Positions 6,579 through 9,815 of a stretch of DNA of 9,815 nucleotides are shown here, piece by piece. Positions within the stretch are counted from its first letter, which is position 1. Each line of letters opens with the position of its first letter. The notes under the pieces were generated by a model that was given only the letters and a program-made list of their open reading frames with translations, did not search any database and had not been told where the DNA came from. A program made the position numbers and the translations under genes. Origin of the DNA: JADFQT01 sp047516825 (lineage in GTDB: Bacteria > Chloroflexota > Dehalococcoidia > Lucifugimonadales > UBA3495); contig JAKZUA010000026.1 of the NCBI GenBank assembly GCA_047516825.1, forward strand, positions 1 through 9,815. Direction: 5' to 3'.

Positions 6579-6614
6579 GTGTGAAATCGGGGTGTGAAAT
6601 CGGGGTGTGAAATC
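6579..6614. repeat. 13-base tandem repeat, 2.8 copies
   Basis: GTGTGAAATCGGG is repeated exactly at 6579-6591 and 6592-6604 and then partly (GTGTGAAATC) at 6605-6614. It occupies the spacer between the YHS and LLM monooxygenase genes. The short perfect units suggest slippage; a role in spacing or protein binding is open. Confidence 0.9.
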
Positions 6615-6630
6615 TAGCTCAGAGAATGTT

Positions 6631-6840
6631 TTAAGTCCCCGATTGCTCCAGATAGGTGTGGGGGCTGGCCAAAAACTTGCTGCGGCAATCCAGACTGCAA
6701 AAGTAAAACCAAGAGCCGTCGTGGAAAATACGGGTGCCCTGCTGCGGGTCCACCTCGGAAGCGCCGTGCATGGTCTGTCCAGTGGTGGAGCGGGCGTCCT
6801 CCTCATTGATTTCGGTGCCGCAAACCGGGTCCTTGGGCAT
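6631..6840 (-). CDS. YHS-domain protein (69 aa)
   Basis: This is a small stand-alone YHS domain, a cysteine-based metal-site module found at the ends of metal ATPases and next to oxygenases. The pattern is clear: DPVCGTEINEEDA (4-16), then FHDGSWFYFCSLDCRSKFLA (39-58) and SPHTYL (59-64). Cys7, Cys48 and Cys52 are the likely metal ligands. The linker between the two halves is somewhat longer than in the commonest forms and includes TMHGASEVDPQQG. The ATG has AGGAG about eight bases upstream. It is tucked between an acyl-CoA dehydrogenase gene (51-base spacer) and the LLM monooxygenase gene, so co-transcription is likely; it may bind a metal for, or deliver it to, a neighbouring or related enzyme, which is inference. 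Confidence 0.9.
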   Translation of the reverse strand: MPKDPVCGTEINEEDARSTTGQTMHGASEVDPQQGTRIFHDGSWFYFCSLDCRSKFLASPHTYLEQSGT

Positions 6841-6891
6841 GGAACACTCTCCTGTGGGGCGTATTTTGAAGTCGCCTATCCTAATCAGCTA

Positions 6892-8067
6892 TCAGGGAAC
6901 GGCCGCCATGCTCGTGCCCAGGCGAACCTTTCCCGGCTGGTCCAGCAGAGCGCGGGAAATTTTCGCCCGATGCTCAAAGCTGGTGCCCAGGCGCATGGAC
7001 CACGCGGCGACGCGGCGGTACCACAGGTGGATGTCAAACTCCATCATGAAACCCATGCCGCCGTGGATCGTCTGGGAGATCCTGACCGCCGCCACGCACT
7101 TGTCGTTGCAGAAGGCCTTCGCCTGGGAAACCTCCACCGACGCCGGCAGTCCCTGGTCCATTCTCCAGAGTGCCTCGTAGGTCAGCAGCTGGCCTCCGTC
7201 CACCCACAGTATCATGTCGGCGCACATGTGCTGGATGGACTGGAACGCGGCGATGGGCCGTCCGAAGGCAACCCGGTTCTTGGCGTATTCGATGGCCATT
7301 TCGGCGTCTTTTCGAGTAGCCCCAACCATTTGAGCGCAGAGTAGGACGGTGGCCAGGTCTAGCATCTGCTGAACCACCGGCCAGCCTTGGTCCAATTCTC
7401 CCACCAGGTTGGAGCCGGGAACCGAAACCTGGTCGAAGGTTACCTTGCTCTGCTTGTCCTTGGCCAGGGTGGTGAGGCTGGTGGCGGATATGCCCGGGCT
7501 GCCGGTATCCACCAGAAACAGCGAGATGCCCTGATGCTCTTCGCCGGCGGGGGAAGTACGGGCCGCGACCAGGCATTTTTCGGCAACCACAAAGTTGTCT
7601 ACGAACATCTTGGTCCCGGAAAGCAGGTAGCCATCGCCCTGAGCCCGGGCTTCCAAATGAACGGTTTTGGGCAGCAGCCTGGGGTCTTGCTCCTGCACGG
7701 CCCAGGTCATTATCAGGTCCCCCTGGCTAACTCGCGGCAGCAATTGCTGGCGTTGTTCCGAGGTGCCATCCTGGGCTATCGTCAGCGACGGAACCACCGT
7801 GCTGAGGAGGGGGACTGGGGCAATGGTTCGACCAACCTCTTCGAGAATCAGCCCCAGGTAGGTAAGGGGCAGGCCCTGTCCTCCGTACTGCTCGGGCAGA
7901 CCCATGCCCAGCCAGCCCAGACCGGCCATTTTTTGCCACAGGTCGGGAGGGAATCCCTTTTCGTCCTTTTCCATGTTCCTAGCCAGGCTGGGGGGGCATT
8001 CGGCCTCCAGAAACTCCCGGGCCAGGTTTTTCACCATCTGTTCTTCTTCGTTGGGAATTACATCCAT
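6892..8067 (-). CDS. acyl-CoA dehydrogenase B (FadE-type, probably non-catalytic-Glu subunit)
   Basis: This 391-residue flavoprotein fold normally oxidises acyl-CoA to enoyl-CoA. The helical N-terminal domain (to about 115) includes MGLPEQYGGQGLPLTY (55-70); the beta middle domain includes KMFVDNFVVAEKCLVAAR (153-170) and FDQVSVPGSNLVGE (211-224); the C-terminal domain has RVAFGRPIAAFQSIQH (265-280), the FAD-contacting motif, and QTIHGGMGFMMEFDIHLWYR (332-351). The catalytic glutamate of the YEGT motif is replaced: the aligned segment reads RLGT with Leu360. The alternative position used in isovaleryl-CoA dehydrogenase is Ala239 (LDLAT). It therefore resembles the partner subunits of mycobacterial alpha2beta2 FadE enzymes. 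The ATG at 8067 has only a weak ribosome binding site and lies 36 bases after the other dehydrogenase gene, suggesting coupled expression. The substrate is unknown. Confidence 0.92.
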   Translation of the reverse strand: MDVIPNEEEQMVKNLAREFLEAECPPSLARNMEKDEKGFPPDLWQKMAGLGWLGMGLPEQYGGQGLPLTYLGLILEEVGRTIAPVPLLSTVVPSLTIAQDGTSEQRQQLLPRVSQGDLIMTWAVQEQDPRLLPKTVHLEARAQGDGYLLSGTKMFVDNFVVAEKCLVAARTSPAGEEHQGISLFLVDTGSPGISATSLTTLAKDKQSKVTFDQVSVPGSNLVGELDQGWPVVQQMLDLATVLLCAQMVGATRKDAEMAIEYAKNRVAFGRPIAAFQSIQHMCADMILWVDGGQLLTYEALWRMDQGLPASVEVSQAKAFCNDKCVAAVRISQTIHGGMGFMMEFDIHLWYRRVAAWSMRLGTSFEHRAKISRALLDQPGKVRLGTSMAAVP

Positions 8068-8103
8068 TGATTACACCAAACCGGGCACCAAACTAAGATT
8101 GGA

Positions 8104-9306
8104 TTAGCCCCGGGGCATACCCAGGCCCCGGCGGGCTACTTGGTCTCGCATCACCTGGGCGCTGCCGTGGTTGATGCCGGATTGGAAGGCCCCCATCAGG
8201 TTGTGGGCGAATATCCCATCCTCAATAGCGTCCTCCGAGCCGTTCAAGAGCTGGGCGTAAGGCCCGAGGATCTGGGCGATGGTCTCGGTGGTTCGCACGC
8301 CGTGCTCGGGCGCCCACACCTTCTCGGCGGCGCCTTCGTAGGTGAAGCTGCCGCCGTGCTCTACCAGGGACATGCTGCGCATGGTCATCAGCCGGCAAAC
8401 CTGGGCCTCGATCCACAACTCCGCCAAGCGGTCCCGAACCGCCGGGTCCTCGGCCAGAGAATACCCATCCAGGTCGTTTTCCTTGACCCAGTTGACGATA
8501 TCCTCGTCGCGCTTCACCGATATTAAATACCGGCTGGCCCCTACCCGGTCCAGGTTCAGGCCCATGGCGCCCACGTACCAGCCCATGTTTTCCTCGCCCA
8601 GCATGCAGGACGCCGGAATGCGAACGTTTTCGAAGAAAACCTCGTTGGTTCGGCGGTCGCCGTAGGTGGTGCCCAGGGGCGCCGTGGGCTCGTTTTGGAT
8701 GGTCCAGAGCGGCCGCACGGTAATTCCTTCCGTCTCTATCGGCACCAGAAAGATGGAGATGCCCCGGTGTCTCGGCGCGTCCCGGTCGGTCCTGGCCATC
8801 AAGTACACGTGGGTACCGTAATGGGCAGCGGTGGTGAACATCTTTTGGCCGTTGATGACGTACTCGTCTCCATCCCGCACTGCCCGGCACTGCAATCCAG
8901 CTAAATCCGCTCCGGCCTGGGGCTCGGTGAATCCCAGGGCAAATATTATCTCGCCCTTGATTAGTCCCGGTAGGAAATACTTCTTCTGCTCCTCGGTGCC
9001 TGCCGCCAGGATGGCTGGGGCGCCACTGCCCGCGCCTCCCACGGTGACACCGATGCGGGCGAATTCCTCTTCCACTATGTATTGGTCGATACGGCTGCCG
9101 GCCTGCCCGCCATACTCCTTGGGCCAGCTAATGCCAATCCAGCCCTTCTCGGAGACCTTCTTGTAGAGCTCATCAACCTGCGGCCCCCGGCGGCGGATGC
9201 CCGATTCTTCCATCTCTTCCCGCATTTCCGGGGTAATGTTGTCAACTATGAACTGCTTGACCTCCTCGCTGAGGGCTTCTTGTTCGGGCGTATAGGCGAA
9301 ATGCAT
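8104..9306 (-). CDS. acyl-CoA dehydrogenase A (FadE-type)
   Basis: This is a 400-residue acyl-CoA dehydrogenase. Visible parts are the N-terminal helices with GISWPKEYGGQAGSRIDQY (58-76), the flavin-contacting GFTEPQAGADLAGL (125-138), QKMFTTAAHYGTHVYLMART (154-173), the strand end VFFENVRIPASCMLGEENMG (223-242) and the C-terminal RGLGMPR. The canonical catalytic position (YEGT in medium-chain enzymes) reads NHGS, with His380. At the alternative position, LNLDRVG carries Asp253 where isovaleryl-CoA dehydrogenase has Glu. The RxFGxPIxxFQ motif, which contacts FAD, is absent here but present in the neighbouring dehydrogenase. The ATG follows AGGAGGCGTTAA, a strong ribosome binding site. It is the first gene after a near-consensus promoter and probably leads the catabolic unit. 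Steroid or branched-chain CoA oxidation is a guess by likeness to FadE enzymes. Confidence 0.93.
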   Translation of the reverse strand: MHFAYTPEQEALSEEVKQFIVDNITPEMREEMEESGIRRRGPQVDELYKKVSEKGWIGISWPKEYGGQAGSRIDQYIVEEEFARIGVTVGGAGSGAPAILAAGTEEQKKYFLPGLIKGEIIFALGFTEPQAGADLAGLQCRAVRDGDEYVINGQKMFTTAAHYGTHVYLMARTDRDAPRHRGISIFLVPIETEGITVRPLWTIQNEPTAPLGTTYGDRRTNEVFFENVRIPASCMLGEENMGWYVGAMGLNLDRVGASRYLISVKRDEDIVNWVKENDLDGYSLAEDPAVRDRLAELWIEAQVCRLMTMRSMSLVEHGGSFTYEGAAEKVWAPEHGVRTTETIAQILGPYAQLLNGSEDAIEDGIFAHNLMGAFQSGINHGSAQVMRDQVARRGLGMPRG

Positions 9307-9414
9307 TTAACGCCTCCTGTTGGGTTTGCTGTCCGTGGTGGTTGTGATATTCGGATGTCTGGCAATGGACAGCCAACGCCCATTCCCAAGGAGCGCCACC
9401 AGCGGGGTTGGATA

Positions 9415-9465
9415 GCCAGAAGCTATTATAGTGGCTGAGGTGCCAGAAGTCATCCGGGCCAGAAG
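9415..9465. repeat. three direct copies of GCCAGAAG (CTTCTGGC on minus) around the promoter
   Basis: Exact copies are at 9415-9422, 9442-9449 and 9458-9465, all in the same orientation. One lies at the transcription start, one overlaps the -35 box by two bases and one is upstream. Start-to-start distances are 27 and 16 bases. The layout suits an activator or repressor site, which is inference. Confidence 0.6.
9425..9453 (-). promoter_or_regulatory. sigma-70-type promoter of the dehydrogenase operon
   Basis: On the minus strand ATGACT (9448-9453, four of six to TTGACA) is followed after 17 bases by a perfect TATAAT (9425-9430). Transcription would begin near 9418 and lead into the first acyl-CoA dehydrogenase at 9306. 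Confidence 0.7.
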
Positions 9466-9575
9466 TTATGCGGCCAGGATACTCTCGCCAGCTACCGCTG
9501 CACCTGGCGCCTTAAAAACGAATTAACTCTGCCCGGTCTTAATACCAACGGAGGAGATGCGCCGCCGCCAATTAG

Positions 9576-9815
9576 TTAGCCGGACCCTCGGGCGGCTTTG
9601 ATGGCCCCCACCAGGTAGACGATCCATATGGGCAGAGTAACTATGGATAAGGCCAGCTTCCCGCCAGGGGGGACCCCCCGCCTGAACTCGTCTAGTGGTT
9701 CCAGCAGGTAAAAGCGGAAACCCTCGAAAACAGCCTGGGGCAGGTTGATGATGGTGACCAGTCCGAAGATTACCACCATAATTATCAGATAGCCTCTATT
9801 TATGGGGCTGCTCCG
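9576..9815 (-). CDS. small membrane protein, 5' end probably outside window
   Basis: I do not recognise this protein. An ATG at 9779 gives 67 residues, but the frame stays open to the window edge and the upstream residues (GYLII) extend the first hydrophobic segment to a full membrane length, so the true start may be off the window; the ATG at 9779 has only a distant AGAGG. Two membrane segments are visible: GYLIIMVVIFGLVTIINL and, near the end, LALSIVTLPIWIVYLVGAI. Between them is a polar loop with FRFYLLEPLDEFRRGVPPGG. It ends with TAA after a short basic tail (KAARGSG). It lies upstream of the dehydrogenase promoter on the same strand with a 269-base gap, so it is probably a separate unit. 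Confidence 0.6.
   Translation of the reverse strand, partial: RSSPINRGYLIIMVVIFGLVTIINLPQAVFEGFRFYLLEPLDEFRRGVPPGGKLALSIVTLPIWIVYLVGAIKAARGSG

Larger units (their letters stand above)
9307..9575. other. regulatory spacer without a gene
   Basis: No coding frame is supported in these 269 bases. They carry the minus-strand promoter at 9425-9453 with its three CTTCTGGC copies, leaving a leader of about 110 bases for the dehydrogenase transcript. A 6-bp stem (CGCCAG 9486-9491 with CTGGCG 9504-9509) has no following T-run in either direction. Confidence 0.6.

Noticed and set aside
5865..6584. A 239-residue plus-strand frame antisense to the LLM monooxygenase gene.
   Set aside because: It is His/Gly-rich in the way of antisense frames of GC-rich genes, and the minus-strand protein has clear family motifs and a strong ribosome binding site.
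7387..8070. A 227-residue plus-strand frame antisense to acyl-CoA dehydrogenase B.
   Set aside because: The opposite strand has full family motifs; the antisense frame has no recognisable domain or start signal.

Overview
The window looks like a chromosomal piece of an uncultured bacterium, most plausibly a Chloroflexota member of the Dehalococcoidia/SAR202 type. That placement is an inference from gene content: a luciferase-like flavin monooxygenase, two FadE-type acyl-CoA dehydrogenases, a monocarboxylate-type MFS carrier and a small secreted RTX-like protein, all in moderately GC-rich DNA with clear Shine-Dalgarno sites. No rRNA, tRNA, CRISPR array, transposase or phage gene is visible.

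Left part, plus strand (1-1301): the C-terminal half of the ribosome-associated GTPase TypA/BipA, cut by the window edge, then an 88-residue acidic protein of unknown function. Positions 1302-1574 hold no gene but contain a very strong nested hairpin element. Next come a VOC/glyoxalase-fold protein on the minus strand (1575-1982) and a divergent protein-L-isoaspartate methyltransferase on the plus strand (2133-2903). They share a 150-base spacer that contains a near-consensus minus-strand promoter.

Middle (3005-3651, minus strand): a small secreted calcium-binding (RTX-like) protein whose reading frame is broken by one extra base near 3255. It has an ideal ribosome binding site, a hairpin plus T-run in its leader, and a classic intrinsic terminator behind it.

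Right part, minus strand, read from 9453 down to 3851: a near-consensus promoter surrounded by three copies of CTTCTGGC, then acyl-CoA dehydrogenase A, acyl-CoA dehydrogenase B, a YHS-domain metal-site protein, a luciferase-like (LLM) flavin monooxygenase and an MFS carrier. A perfect 36-base palindrome lies between the last two. Together they read as a catabolic unit: import of an organic acid, FMN-dependent oxygenation, and dehydrogenation of a CoA thioester. Neither dehydrogenase has the catalytic Glu at the usual C-terminal position, and each lacks a piece the other supplies, so a mixed (alpha2beta2-like) enzyme is the most interesting hypothesis here. At the right edge lies a small membrane protein (stop at 9576), probably cut at its 5' end.
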